Below are positions 53,907-63,152 of a stretch of DNA of 64,000 nt, one piece after another. The DNA is from Anabaena azotica FACHB-119 (lineage in GTDB: Bacteria > Cyanobacteriota > Cyanobacteriia > Cyanobacteriales > Nostocaceae), in contig NZ_JACJSG010000026.1 of NCBI RefSeq assembly GCF_014697625.1, positions 1 through 64,000 on the forward strand. The letters are read 5' to 3'. The translations under genes were made by a program, and so were the position numbers. The notes below the pieces were generated by a model. The model was not told the DNA's origin. It did not search any database and saw only the letters and a list, made by a program, of their open reading frames with translations. Every line of letters starts with the position of its first letter. The stretch's first letter is position 1.

Positions 53907-54116
53907 CAGTTATCAGTTATCAGTTATCAGTTATCAGTTGTCAGTTGTCAGTTGTCAGTTGACAGTTGATATTAATTTTTCTCCCCCTACTCCCCCATCT
54001 CCCCGTTCCCCTCCAGGGAAAGGCTAGGGGTGGGTTACTCCCCCATCTCCCCCCACTCCCCCATCTCCCCCATCTCCCCCCACTCCCTCATCTCCCCCAC
54101 TCCCCCACTCCCCCAA
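53890..54116. repeat. STRR array and C-rich CTCCCCCA-type low-complexity sequence
   Basis: 53890-53969 contains about eleven 7-mers (TTGACAG, TTATCAG, TTGTCAG). 53976-54116 is a C-rich, degenerate repeat of CCCCATCTC. Together they fill the gap between convergent genes. Confidence 0.85.
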
Positions 54117-54118
54117 AG

Positions 54119-55756
54119 CTACCGCGTCCCGACGGGAACGGCTTGACGCGGGAGTTCTGTCACTATGCGGAAGGGGAAGGCTTTGGTTGAGGCTAATTGA
54201 GCGTAGTCTGGGGTGAGGAAGATAGCGTATTTTTGGGCTTCTGGTGTGAGTTGTGCAGCCATTGCTAAGGCGATCGCTTTCATAAATCTGCGAACATCGG
54301 CTGCTTGTTCGCCAACAATTTCCCCACCACTAAAGGGTGTATTGGGTTGGTTTACTTGGTCTAAGGTAGTACTGGGGTCTTTGACACTCAAATGTGTACC
54401 ACCAATGATACCTACTAACCATTTTGGTGAGGGGATTTTACTAAATGCGGCGATTTGTTCTGTTAAGGCTGGGGTAGTTTTATCGGCGGAAGCGGCGACA
54501 ACTAAAGTCGGGATTTGCACTTTAGTTAAACCAGTTTCGCCAAACATAATTGAAGTGGTAGGATTTAAAGCGATCGCCTGTTTAATTCTGTTATCCCGTA
54601 ATTGATAACTTTTCTCTGGTAATTCTTGTGCAACGCATTGCAGAGTTTCTCCTAAGCTCAAAGAGGCTAATTTCTTCTGACAACGTTCTTTGATGGCGGT
54701 GATTTGTAACTCGCCTCCAGCCAGTGATAAAGCTGTACCGCCACCAAAAGAATAACCTATAACCATTGTATTACTAGTTGCCAGTTTCCCTTGTAGAGGA
54801 TTACCCGTTGTTTGGTTGAGTTTTTCCAATTCATCCAAAACAAAACTCACATCTCTAGGACGATCTAAAAATTCTTGGGGTTGTAAAAACCGAGTTTTAC
54901 CCTTGATAGCTAAATCGGTATGTGTTTGATTACTACCTGGATGTTCTAAAGCGACAAATACATAACCGTGAGAGGCTAGATGTTCGGCTAGATAACGCAA
55001 ATCTGTGCGGACTGAACCCATACCATGCGTATAGACAATGACGGGTTTTTCCTGAGTTGCAGCCGTTGACCAGTATATATCAACGGGAATTTGACGGTTG
55101 CGTTTTTGATCACGCAAATTCAAGTTGAGTACCTGTACTTGTGCATTTCCCGGTTCGCTAGGGTCAAAAGGTAAGGAAATCTGCGGTTTTCTGGTGTCAA
55201 GTATAGTATTGATTGACAGCAAATATTGTTGTGTCCGCCAGAAACTATTATTTAAACTCCCCACCACTTGTAAAGCTTGGGGTAGGTTGATTTCTAAATT
55301 TTTACTAGGGTAAGCTTTAAGAACGCTGAGAACAGAAAGTCCCTCTGGTGCATTAGCACCCAAAACTAAACTAGCTCTTAAAGCTGTTGCACCTGCTTGG
55401 TCTTTCCGCGCCACAGCTGTAGCGATATCATTGAGAACAGTTGTACCAATTTGAGTATTTAATAATCTATTGATGGTAACTACATTTAAAGGTACTCTTG
55501 TCCTCAGCGCTCTGATGAGCCTACGGCGTTGTCCTTGAGATAATCTGCTGGTAAACAGGTTTAAACTTTGAGGAAATTCCCCAGTCTGCGCCGCCTTTTG
55601 TAAGTCAGCTACAGGAATTGATTCGGCAAACAACCCAAACCGCACGACAATTGTCTCGGCTGCTTGTACAGGAGTATTTGTAGTCAAAAGCTGTGTAAAG
55701 GTGAGTGTACAGAAAATACCTGTCAAAACTTTAATACTTTTCCAACTGATTCTCAT
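54119..55756 (-). CDS. Alpha/beta hydrolase with DUF1400 N-terminus
   Basis: 545 residues with a signal peptide (VLTGIFCTLTFTQLLTTNTP). The N-terminal half (about 30-160, RFGLFAESIPVADLQKAAQT, LRTRVPLNVVTINRLLNT) fits DUF1400, found almost only in cyanobacteria. The hydrolase domain has KPVIVYTHGMGSVRTD (oxyanion region), nucleophile GYSFGGGTALS and a late His in GIIGGTHLSV. Length and arrangement resemble platelet-activating-factor acetylhydrolase-like proteins. Exported; substrate unknown. Confidence 0.85.
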   Translation of the reverse strand: MRISWKSIKVLTGIFCTLTFTQLLTTNTPVQAAETIVVRFGLFAESIPVADLQKAAQTGEFPQSLNLFTSRLSQGQRRRLIRALRTRVPLNVVTINRLLNTQIGTTVLNDIATAVARKDQAGATALRASLVLGANAPEGLSVLSVLKAYPSKNLEINLPQALQVVGSLNNSFWRTQQYLLSINTILDTRKPQISLPFDPSEPGNAQVQVLNLNLRDQKRNRQIPVDIYWSTAATQEKPVIVYTHGMGSVRTDLRYLAEHLASHGYVFVALEHPGSNQTHTDLAIKGKTRFLQPQEFLDRPRDVSFVLDELEKLNQTTGNPLQGKLATSNTMVIGYSFGGGTALSLAGGELQITAIKERCQKKLASLSLGETLQCVAQELPEKSYQLRDNRIKQAIALNPTTSIMFGETGLTKVQIPTLVVAASADKTTPALTEQIAAFSKIPSPKWLVGIIGGTHLSVKDPSTTLDQVNQPNTPFSGGEIVGEQAADVRRFMKAIALAMAAQLTPEAQKYAIFLTPDYAQLASTKAFPFRIVTELPRQAVPVGTR

Positions 55757-55943
55757 ATAAGTATCTATTTTTTCAAGTTATACTTCCGGGAATATAGCTA
55801 ATATCAATGTATTTAGCCACTTTTGTCTAAGAAAAGTAAAAATAGGGGTTAGAGGCTAGAGGCTATACAAGAAATATTTTTATCATTTTGTTGTGTAATT
55901 ATAAGCAAAGTATATGTAGGGTGGGCAATACCCACCAAAACCA

Positions 55944-56237
55944 TTAGTCGCTGTCTTCCTTTTTAGAGACAATCTTGTAGTTTCTGTCAAGATATATTTC
56001 ATATTTCTTACCATCATTACAGATAGCATCGTCAACCTTATAGAGATTGGTTTTGAAGATAAAATCAACATCATCAAAGGAAGAACAACCTTCTTTTTTC
56101 AAAACCTCTGCTATCTTGTTTTGTTCATTAGGGGTAGCGTCTCGATCATTATCAGCCAATGCAATTCCTCCCAGACATAGGGAAAGCACAAAGCCTCCAG
56201 ACAAGCACTGGACTCCTAAATAAATTAACTTTTTCAT
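55944..56237 (-). CDS. Small secreted protein, PepSY-like
   Basis: 97 residues with a Sec signal (LGVQCLSGGFVLSLCLGGIALA). The mature part has ATPNEQNKIAEVLKKEGCSS, a KVDDAICNDGKKYEIYLDRN segment and a short tail; the strand-helix pattern suggests a PepSY-type fold. Function unknown. Isolated, about 190 bases upstream of the DUF1400 gene's start. Confidence 0.55.
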   Translation of the reverse strand: MKKLIYLGVQCLSGGFVLSLCLGGIALADNDRDATPNEQNKIAEVLKKEGCSSFDDVDFIFKTNLYKVDDAICNDGKKYEIYLDRNYKIVSKKEDSD

Positions 56238-56593
56238 ATTGTTAGGACTTACGCCACAGTAAACAAAAAACTTAGTGTAAAATAATCGTTTGCTTCAACT
56301 TGAGGAAGTTTTTTCTAGGTTTGTATAAAAACACCTTTCTCAGAAATAAAAGCTAAAATGTTTATAAACTATTTTTACTTACATCAACATAACCTTGAGT
56401 TAGATTAAGCAAATCAATCTTGAGGAACAAGATTTTTATACTATCTTGTGTGTACCTAAAAAATCACTATCCTCTCATCTTTAACCCCTATCTTAATGGA
56501 GCAATTCATCATCCCGTTACAGTCGAAGACTTAACGGGATGATGAATTGCGACCAATATAAAACTGGCAAGCGCGAATCAATGTTTTGGAAGT
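56238..56593. other. Spacer and left flank of the IS element
   Basis: 56243-56260 carries a fragment of the AGGACTTACG repeat. 56501-56550 is an 18-bp perfect inverted repeat described separately. No gene. Confidence 0.5.
56501..56550. repeat. 18-bp perfect inverted repeat near the IS left end
   Basis: GCAATTCATCATCCCGTT and AACGGGATGATGAATTGC flank a 14-base loop. The stem is longer and more perfect than typical IS605 left-end hairpins. It lies 43 bases beyond the tnpA stop, on the leftward side. It could be the element's left end or a terminator for tnpA. Confidence 0.7.
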
Positions 56594-56986
56594 TCAAAGG
56601 TTCTCAACGTAATTCTTTAATTGCTCAACTGTGACACCTCCACAACTAGCCACAAAATACGCACCAGTCCAAAAGTAAGGCTTGTTGTAAAAGTATTTTT
56701 TAGCCAACCAGGGAAACTCTTTACGTATTAACCTGCTGCTCACTGTTTTGATATTTCCAATCAGAGTTGAGAGAGGTTTATCAGGTTTGTAGTCAATTAA
56801 TATGTGAACGTGATCTGATTCACCGTTAAACTCTAACAGTTCACAATCCCATTTTTTAAGAGTATCCGTGATTATTTCTTTTAACCTGTTTAGGATTTCT
56901 GTATTAATAGCTTTTTTGCGGTACTTTACAACCAAAACGATATGAGCGTTAAGTCTGTAAATAGACCTAAAACCATGATGGTACAT
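56594..56986 (-). CDS. tnpA: IS200/IS605 TnpA transposase (Y1 HUH)
   Basis: 130 residues, the usual length of TnpA. The HUH motif is DHVHILI at about residue 57, and the catalytic tyrosine is in QLKNYVENL near residue 126. As a homodimer it cuts single-stranded DNA at the lagging strand and excises circular single strands. It lies next to its divergent tnpB. It could also mobilise the TnpB-only element at 23487-24921, whose right end is nearly identical. Confidence 0.9.
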   Translation of the reverse strand: MYHHGFRSIYRLNAHIVLVVKYRKKAINTEILNRLKEIITDTLKKWDCELLEFNGESDHVHILIDYKPDKPLSTLIGNIKTVSSRLIRKEFPWLAKKYFYNKPYFWTGAYFVASCGGVTVEQLKNYVENL

Positions 56987-57045
56987 ATATTGACAAGAGA
57001 TAGCGGTAAGTAGTATATTACCATAAGTTTCTCAAAATTATATTG

Positions 57046-58257
57046 ATGTTAGATGTACTGAAGGTCAGAATTTATCCAAATAAAGAGCAAGAAATATCCC
57101 TAGTCAAAAGCTTTGGATGCTCCCGCTTTGTTTGGAATTTCTACCTCAATAAAACTAATGCTCAATATGAAGAAACAGGTAAGGGCATGACTTATTGCCA
57201 GATGGCTAAAGACCTTACCCAGTTGAAGAAACTGGCTGATTATGAATGGTTGCAAGAACCAACTGCTGCCGTTCTGCAACAGTCACTCAAGAATTTAGAA
57301 TCTGCGTTTAAAAACTTTTTTGCAAAGCGCACTGGATTTCCAAAATTCAAGAGCAAACATTCAAAACAATCAATCCGATTTCCTGAAAGTTGTTCGATTA
57401 AAGATGGTGTATTAAAACTACCCAAGCTGGGGATTGTTAAAGCTAGTCTTTCAAAGAGTGTTGATGGCAAGATTAAATCTGTAACTGTTTCTAAAACAAG
57501 TACAGATAAATATTTTGCTGCAATCTTGTTTGAAGTTGGAGACTTGAGAAACACCAAGAAAGGCAGGATATCAGGAATTGATTTAGGATTAACCAGTTTG
57601 ATAACTGTGTTTGACGGTGAAACTTGTTATAAGGTTGACCCAATCAAGCCAACTAGAAAATATGCCAAGCGACTACGAATTAGACAAAAAGCTTTATCTC
57701 GGAAAGTCAAGGGATCTAACAATAGGCGTAAAGCAGTTAAAGTAGTTGCCAAAGTTCACGAAAAAATATCAAACACTCGACAAGATTTTCTTCATAAACT
57801 CTCACGAAAGTTAGTTGATGATAACCAAGTCATAGTAGCTGAAAACATTTGTGTTAAAGGATTAGCACGTACTAAATTAGCGCGCGTCATACATGATGCT
57901 GGTTTTGGTATGCTGCTTAATTTCATCAGCTACAAACTGGATAGAGAGGGAGGTAAATTTGTTCAAGTTGATAGATTCTTTCCCAGTTCAAAACTTTGCT
58001 CATGCTGTGGTCATAAAAATGATTTACTGAATTTAAGTATTCGTGAATGGGTTTGTTCGAGTTGTCAAACGACTCATGATAGGGATGAAAACGCTTCACG
58101 GAACTTGAGGGCAGAAGGAATAAGAATATTGTCAACAAATACTGTGGGACACACAGAAATTCAAGCTTGCGGAGAAACAGTAAGACTCGTTGGTACTTGT
58201 ACTAAAAAGCGTGTTTCACAGATGCAAGAATCTCCCGCTACACCGCTTTGCGGTTAG
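57046..58257 (+). CDS. tnpB: TnpB RNA-guided nuclease
   Basis: 403 residues from the ATG at 57046 (a TTG is one codon earlier). RuvC residues: Asp in ISGIDLGLTSL, Glu in VIVAENICVKG and Asp in HDRDENASRNL. The zinc finger has C-SCC ... C-SSC. Sequence identity to the copy at 23540 is clearly limited, so two different TnpB lineages are present. The stop codon lies in the right-end hairpin: the final residues SPATPLCG are encoded by it. Confidence 0.92.
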   Translation: MLDVLKVRIYPNKEQEISLVKSFGCSRFVWNFYLNKTNAQYEETGKGMTYCQMAKDLTQLKKLADYEWLQEPTAAVLQQSLKNLESAFKNFFAKRTGFPKFKSKHSKQSIRFPESCSIKDGVLKLPKLGIVKASLSKSVDGKIKSVTVSKTSTDKYFAAILFEVGDLRNTKKGRISGIDLGLTSLITVFDGETCYKVDPIKPTRKYAKRLRIRQKALSRKVKGSNNRRKAVKVVAKVHEKISNTRQDFLHKLSRKLVDDNQVIVAENICVKGLARTKLARVIHDAGFGMLLNFISYKLDREGGKFVQVDRFFPSSKLCSCCGHKNDLLNLSIREWVCSSCQTTHDRDENASRNLRAEGIRILSTNTVGHTEIQACGETVRLVGTCTKKRVSQMQESPATPLCG

Positions 58258-58310
58258 CGGTGAGAGTGTCAATTAATGTAGGCTAAATATATCGCCAGCA
58301 CAAGTATCAA

Positions 58311-60080
58311 ATGCTTACCCTTGCAAAATCCAAGCGGGTTGTATTTACCTTCTTTTCTCTGGGGGTTCTCTGTTACAGTCAGATAGCCTCAGCCACTATT
58401 ACTTTACCTCTACGCAGTAAAAAGGGCATGGTAGTATCTGCCCATCCTTTGGCGAGTGCGGCGGGGGTGGAAATGTTAGGTAAGGGTGGAAATGCAGTTG
58501 ATGCTGCAGTGGCTACAACCTTTGCCATTTCTGTTGTTGAGCCTTTTTCGGCGGGAATTGGTGGTGGGGGGTTTTTGCTGATGCGTTCTCAGAAAACGGG
58601 AGAAATTAAGGCGTTGGATTTTCGGGAACGCGCACCCCTGAAAGCTACGAGAAATATGTACTTGGATGCAGCCGGGAAGGTGCGTCCGAATGCCAGTGTT
58701 AACGGTTATTTGGCGGTGGCTACACCAGGAACGATCGCCGGAATGTATGAAGTGCATCGGCGTTATGGTAAGCTACCTTGGCGGGAGGTGGTAAAACCTG
58801 CGATCGCACTCGCTAAAAATGGTTTCGTTCTGAGTGAAAAACCAACTTGGCGTTCAATTTCCGTATATGAAACCCGCAAACAAGCCATTCTCAACAACCC
58901 AGCCGCTAGGGAAATCTTCACTCGCAACGGCGATTTTTATCAGCCTGGGGAAAGGTTGGTACAGCGTGATTTAGCCCGTACTCTAGAAACGATCGCCCAA
59001 AATCCCCAAAGCTTCTACACTGGTAGTATCGCCCGTGCGATCGCCGCAGATATGGCAAAAAATGGTGGTTTAATTACCTTAGCAGACCTCAAAGCCTATC
59101 AGCCTATCTGGCGTAATCCTGTCTGTGGTAACTTCCGTCAAGCTAAAATCTGCTCAATGCCCCCACCATCATCTGGTGGTGTACTGCTCATACAGATGTT
59201 AAATATAATTGGTGACACAGATTTAAAATCTTGGGGTTGGCATCACCCAAAAGCTTTACATTTATTAACAGAAGCGATGAAAATTGCTTACAGCGATCGC
59301 TCACAATATTTAGGCGACCCCGATTTTGTCAAGATTCCCTTACAAGCCTTGCTTAGTCCAGCTTACGCCAAAAAACGCCGTAGCGAAATTAATCTCGATA
59401 GAGCCACACCCTCAACGCAAGTCAAACCCATAGCGCCAGAGATTTTACAAAGGTTCGGACAAGCAGAGATACCCCAAAGGATATATGCAGGTTATGAATC
59501 TCCCGAAACCAGCCATCTCAACGTCGTCGATGAAGAACGCAACGCTGTTAGCCTCACCTTTACAGTTAACTACGGCTTTGGTTCTGGGGTAGTTGCATCG
59601 GGGACGGGTATTTTGCTCAACGATGAGATGGATGATTTTGCTGCTGCACCAGGCGTTCCCAACGTATTTGGACTAGTGGGAAACGAAGCCAATGCGATCG
59701 CACCCCGGAAAACGCCCCTATCGAGCATGACACCGACCATCGTCACCGAGAACGAACGCCTGCGAATGGTAGTAGGTGCGCCCGGTGGTAGCACCATCAT
59801 CACTCAAGTTTTGCAAGTTATACTCAACGTTTTGGAATATAATATGGATGTTGGTGCAGCCGTGTCTGTTCCACGCATACATCACCAGTGGCTACCCGAT
59901 GAATTGCGAGTAGAAAGTTGGGGTTTAGATGCACTTACCCTGCAAGACTTACGCCAACGCGGACATAATATTCAGGAAATTAATCCTTGGGGCAATATTA
60001 ATGCGATCGTCGTCACCAAAGAAGGCGACCTAGAAGGCGCAGCCGACCCACGCGGCGAAGGTATTCCAAAATCAAGATAA
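58311..60080 (+). CDS. ggt: Gamma-glutamyltransferase
   Basis: 589 residues. A signal peptide (RVVFTFFSLGVLCYSQIASA) exports the precursor. The precursor is cut before the nucleophilic Thr in PETSHLNVVDEERNAVSLT (T-S-H). Substrate region: NYGFGSGVVASGTGILLNDE and GSTIITQVLQVI. The enzyme hydrolyses or transfers the glutamyl group of glutathione in the periplasm. ATG at 58311. Single gene. Confidence 0.92.
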   Translation: MLTLAKSKRVVFTFFSLGVLCYSQIASATITLPLRSKKGMVVSAHPLASAAGVEMLGKGGNAVDAAVATTFAISVVEPFSAGIGGGGFLLMRSQKTGEIKALDFRERAPLKATRNMYLDAAGKVRPNASVNGYLAVATPGTIAGMYEVHRRYGKLPWREVVKPAIALAKNGFVLSEKPTWRSISVYETRKQAILNNPAAREIFTRNGDFYQPGERLVQRDLARTLETIAQNPQSFYTGSIARAIAADMAKNGGLITLADLKAYQPIWRNPVCGNFRQAKICSMPPPSSGGVLLIQMLNIIGDTDLKSWGWHHPKALHLLTEAMKIAYSDRSQYLGDPDFVKIPLQALLSPAYAKKRRSEINLDRATPSTQVKPIAPEILQRFGQAEIPQRIYAGYESPETSHLNVVDEERNAVSLTFTVNYGFGSGVVASGTGILLNDEMDDFAAAPGVPNVFGLVGNEANAIAPRKTPLSSMTPTIVTENERLRMVVGAPGGSTIITQVLQVILNVLEYNMDVGAAVSVPRIHHQWLPDELRVESWGLDALTLQDLRQRGHNIQEINPWGNINAIVVTKEGDLEGAADPRGEGIPKSR

Positions 60081-60128
60081 TTGATAACTGATAACTGTCA
60101 ACTGTCAACTGTCAACTGTCAACTGATA
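60081..60128. repeat. STRR tandem repeat
   Basis: Units of TAACTGA, then TCAACTG. It supplies the last residues (LTVDS) of the small minus-strand gene that ends at 60105. Confidence 0.85.
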
Positions 60129-60395
60129 AACACTGCTACCAAATTCGTTGGCGCGGGCGCTGGGGACTAATGTCCAACCAGCTTTTAGTAATTTCTGATA
60201 GGTCGCCCAACCTTTGGAGCCACCTGGTATCTGATAATCTGGTACTGAATATTGCGGGAAATGGGTATATGGTCGCCACGGTTGGCTGGGCGCAGTTTGC
60301 AGATATAATATTTTATCACCATCACCGCTACTCTTAGATATCCAGCACATTTGTCGATACATGGCAAACTCCTTTGCTTGAGGCATATATTGCAT
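60105..60395 (-). CDS. Small hypothetical protein
   Basis: 96 residues, or 85 from the ATG of MYRQMCWISKSSG (60362). It is rich in tyrosine, tryptophan and proline (PSQPWRPYTHFPQYSVPDYQ; GGSKGWATYQKLLKAGWTLV). No family recognised. Its stop and last residues (LTVDS) are written by an STRR array. Confidence 0.5.
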   Translation of the reverse strand: MQYMPQAKEFAMYRQMCWISKSSGDGDKILYLQTAPSQPWRPYTHFPQYSVPDYQIPGGSKGWATYQKLLKAGWTLVPSARANEFGSSVYQLTVDS

Positions 60396-60788
60396 ATTGG
60401 CAGTTTTTTGTCAATAGTTGCATCACCCTTGCGGGATAATTTTTTCCTCTGATGTTATGTCAACATATGTACAATTGATAACCGCACAATTACTTAAATA
60501 TAGAGTGGATATTTGGATTAGTTATCAGGCTCATAAGCTAAATAAGGCTTTTGTGCCTGACTTTCATCTGAGATTAAGATTTTTTTAATGGTATATGCGG
60601 TTTTCTCAAGTAGATGTATCGAGAGTTACTATTTTGTAAAAAATTGAAGTTTTGTTGCAAAAAGAGAGTTTTGACGGCAGAGGTAGAAAATGGGGATTTG
60701 AAAGATCAGGGAGTAAACAAGCAAGAGAGCAAGGGGGGGAAATTGAAACAAAGACTTCTCCTTTTTCCCCTGTACCCTGCCCTAGTCT
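60396..60788. other. Spacer upstream of aspA 3' end
   Basis: No gene recognised; the plus-strand frame at 60614-60931 overlaps aspA antisense and has no family features. Confidence 0.4.
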
Positions 60789-62213
60789 CTACTCTCCACT
60801 TCCCTGATGAAGCGGTACAATACTACTCATCTGTTCTAGATTTAAGACAGTGGCTAATTCTGCTTCAGTCATCAGTCCTTTTTCTAAAACAATTTGCCGT
60901 AGGGATTTTCCTGTTTTTAATGATTCTTTAGCGACATCGGCGGCGTTTAAATAACCAATGTGGGTATTGAGTGCGGTGACTAGGGCTAAACTACCTTCAG
61001 CATAGGCTAAACACCTTTGTTCGTTGGCGGTAATTCCTTGAATACAGCGTTCTGTGAGGGCGGCGATGGTTAACCCAAGAATTTCGATGCTGTGAATCAA
61101 ATCATAGGCGATTAAGGGCATCATCACGTTTAATTCTAATTGTCCGGCTTGGGCGGCAAATGCGATCGCCTGGTCGTACCCCATCACCTGAAAACACACC
61201 ATTGATGTCATTTCTGCCATGACTGGGTTATATTTCCCTGGCATAATTGAGGAACCGGGTTGTACGGGTGGTAGTTGAATTTCCTTGAAACCAGTTTTCG
61301 GCCCGGAGTCCATTAGCCGCAAGTCGTGAGAGATTTTTGCTAAATCTTGGGCTAAGTTGCGTAACGCACCGGAAACGTTCACGAAGGGGGACATACTCTG
61401 CATCGCCGCCATCAGATGCGGTGCGGGTTGCAGTGGGAAGTTGAGTAATTCTCCTAGCACTTCTACCACACGGGCGCGGTATTGGGGATGAGTATTTAAC
61501 CCTGTTCCCGCCGCACTACCGCCTAAACCTAATACCATTAAATCAGAAGAGGCGGTGTAGATGCGGTTTTGATGTTCTGATAAAATTTGCGCCCAAGCGG
61601 CGAAATTGTCACCCAAACGCACGGGAACAGCATCTTGTAGATGGGTTCTGCCAGATTTGACGATATCTTGAAATTCTACAGCTTTGTTTTCTAGAGCAGC
61701 GATCGCTTTTTCTAAAGCTGGTTGTAATGTATTGGTAAGAGCCAACAAGCCACCGATGCGGATTGCTGTAGGAATCACATCGTTGGTAGACTGTCCGTAG
61801 TTGACATGATCATTAGGGCTAACTCGTTTGTAATTACCCTTTTCTTCACCAAGAATTTCCAAAGCTCGATTTGCTAAAACTTCGTTCACGTTCATGTGGT
61901 GGGAAGTTCCCGCACCCGCTTGATAAACATCAACAACAAACTGATCTCTTAATTTCCCAGCGAGAATTTCATCAGCAGCTTGGACAATGGCTTGACCAAT
62001 ATCTTGGGGAATGCAACCTAGTTCTCCGTTAACAATTGCTGTAGCTTTTTTAATCCACAGACAAGCATCTACGTAAGTGGGTAAGGGCTTAATGCCGCTA
62101 ATGGGGAAGTTTTCGATAGCGCGTAGGGTTTGAATACCGTAATATACATTACTGGCAATTTGGCGATCGCCCATTGAATCGCGTTCAATACGAAAATCTG
62201 TACTGTTAGTCAT
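60789..62213 (-). CDS. aspA: Aspartate ammonia-lyase
   Basis: 474 residues of the fumarase/aspartase superfamily. Motifs: RIERDSMGDRQIASNVYYG, GQSTNDVIPTA, GRTHLQDAVPVRLGD and the signature PGSSIMPGKYNPVMAE. The N-terminus D-S-M-G-D and G-K-Y-N-P favour aspartase over fumarase. It interconverts aspartate and fumarate plus ammonia. Single gene with a HIP1 site near the start. Confidence 0.9.
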   Translation of the reverse strand: MTNSTDFRIERDSMGDRQIASNVYYGIQTLRAIENFPISGIKPLPTYVDACLWIKKATAIVNGELGCIPQDIGQAIVQAADEILAGKLRDQFVVDVYQAGAGTSHHMNVNEVLANRALEILGEEKGNYKRVSPNDHVNYGQSTNDVIPTAIRIGGLLALTNTLQPALEKAIAALENKAVEFQDIVKSGRTHLQDAVPVRLGDNFAAWAQILSEHQNRIYTASSDLMVLGLGGSAAGTGLNTHPQYRARVVEVLGELLNFPLQPAPHLMAAMQSMSPFVNVSGALRNLAQDLAKISHDLRLMDSGPKTGFKEIQLPPVQPGSSIMPGKYNPVMAEMTSMVCFQVMGYDQAIAFAAQAGQLELNVMMPLIAYDLIHSIEILGLTIAALTERCIQGITANEQRCLAYAEGSLALVTALNTHIGYLNAADVAKESLKTGKSLRQIVLEKGLMTEAELATVLNLEQMSSIVPLHQGSGE

Positions 62214-62568
62214 AATTATTGTGTAGATAATTCCCAGATCCAGATCATGCCATGTGCTTAGACTAAATACAAATTTGTAATTCCTAATTCATCCCAAATT
62301 AATATGAGGCTGCATAGGATAATTGAACGCAGATGCACGCAGATAAACGCGGATAAATCAATGAATTTTCTCATTATGTCCAACCTCATAAAAATTAGTA
62401 TAACAAGGTTACGTATAGGTTCACTTTTTAAGTTAGGCTAAACTTGGATGTATAGCTGTTACCAGAGAGATGAGGACATAAACTAATCATAAAACCTCGG
62501 CAATGAGAAGTTCTCAAGCCTGTCACCTGTCACCTGTCACCTGCTATTAATACGAGCCAGGAAATATT
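62214..62568. other. Divergent spacer
   Basis: No gene. 62519-62548 contains GTCACCT 7-mer repeats just before the Uma2 start. Confidence 0.5.
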
Positions 62569-63132
62569 ATGATAAAAACACCAACTCGCCGGATCACTTT
62601 AGAGGAATTTTTACAGTTACCAGAAACAAAACCAGCAAGTGAATATATCAACGGCGAAATCATTCAAAAACCTATGCCTCAAGGTAAACATAGTAGACTA
62701 CAGATTCAATCAGCCAATGCAATTAATAATGTGGTAGAAAGCCAAAAAATTGCCTTAGCTTTACCAGAATTACGCTGCACTTTTGGCGGACGTTCTATTG
62801 TGCCAGATGTAGCAGTGTTTGCTTGGTCAAGGATTCCTGTTGATGAAAAAGGTAATATTGGCAATGTGTTTAATACCTATCCAGATTGGACAATTGAGAT
62901 ATTATCGCCTGACCAAAATACAACCAGAGTCACTCGGAATATTTTACATTGTTTAAATCATGGTACTAGTTTAGGTTGGTTAATTGACCCAGAAGAATCT
63001 AGCGTTTTGATTTATCCACCAAATCAACAACCAATATATTTAGAAAATGAAGAAGATATATTACCTGTACCCGATTTAGTTAAAGATTTACATTTGACAT
63101 TGGGACAATTATTTGATTGGTTGAAATTATAG
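62569..63132 (+). CDS. Uma2-family (DUF820) putative nuclease
   Basis: 187 residues, PD-(D/E)XK fold. Motifs: RRITLEEFLQLPETKPASEY, GKHSRLQIQ, IVPDVAVFAW (active-site Asp), WTIEILSPDQ (Glu) and LGWLIDPEE. Uma2 proteins are strongly expanded in cyanobacteria; function is largely unknown, though nuclease activity is predicted. It ends 20 bases before the ATG of pgsA. Confidence 0.85.
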   Translation: MIKTPTRRITLEEFLQLPETKPASEYINGEIIQKPMPQGKHSRLQIQSANAINNVVESQKIALALPELRCTFGGRSIVPDVAVFAWSRIPVDEKGNIGNVFNTYPDWTIEILSPDQNTTRVTRNILHCLNHGTSLGWLIDPEESSVLIYPPNQQPIYLENEEDILPVPDLVKDLHLTLGQLFDWLKL

Positions 63133-63152
63133 AAAATTTACTATCCAAATTC

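Larger units (their letters stand above)
56501..58273 (+). mobile_element. IS605-type element with divergent tnpA and tnpB
   Basis: Both genes appear intact and diverge from a 59-base gap. The right end (58230-58273) has the hairpin CCGCTACACCGC / GCGGTTAGCGG and finishes GAGAGTGTCAATT, nearly the same as the right end at 23487-23535. The left limit is not certain; it is placed at the strong palindrome 56501-56550. The omega RNA should be read through the tnpB 3' end and the right end. Confidence 0.7.

Noticed and set aside
60614..60931. Plus-strand ORF of 105 codons
   Set aside because: Largely antisense to aspA and without family features.
63117..63152. Longer pgsA start
   Set aside because: It overlaps the Uma2 gene and adds residues not typical of the family; the ATG at 63153 is standard.
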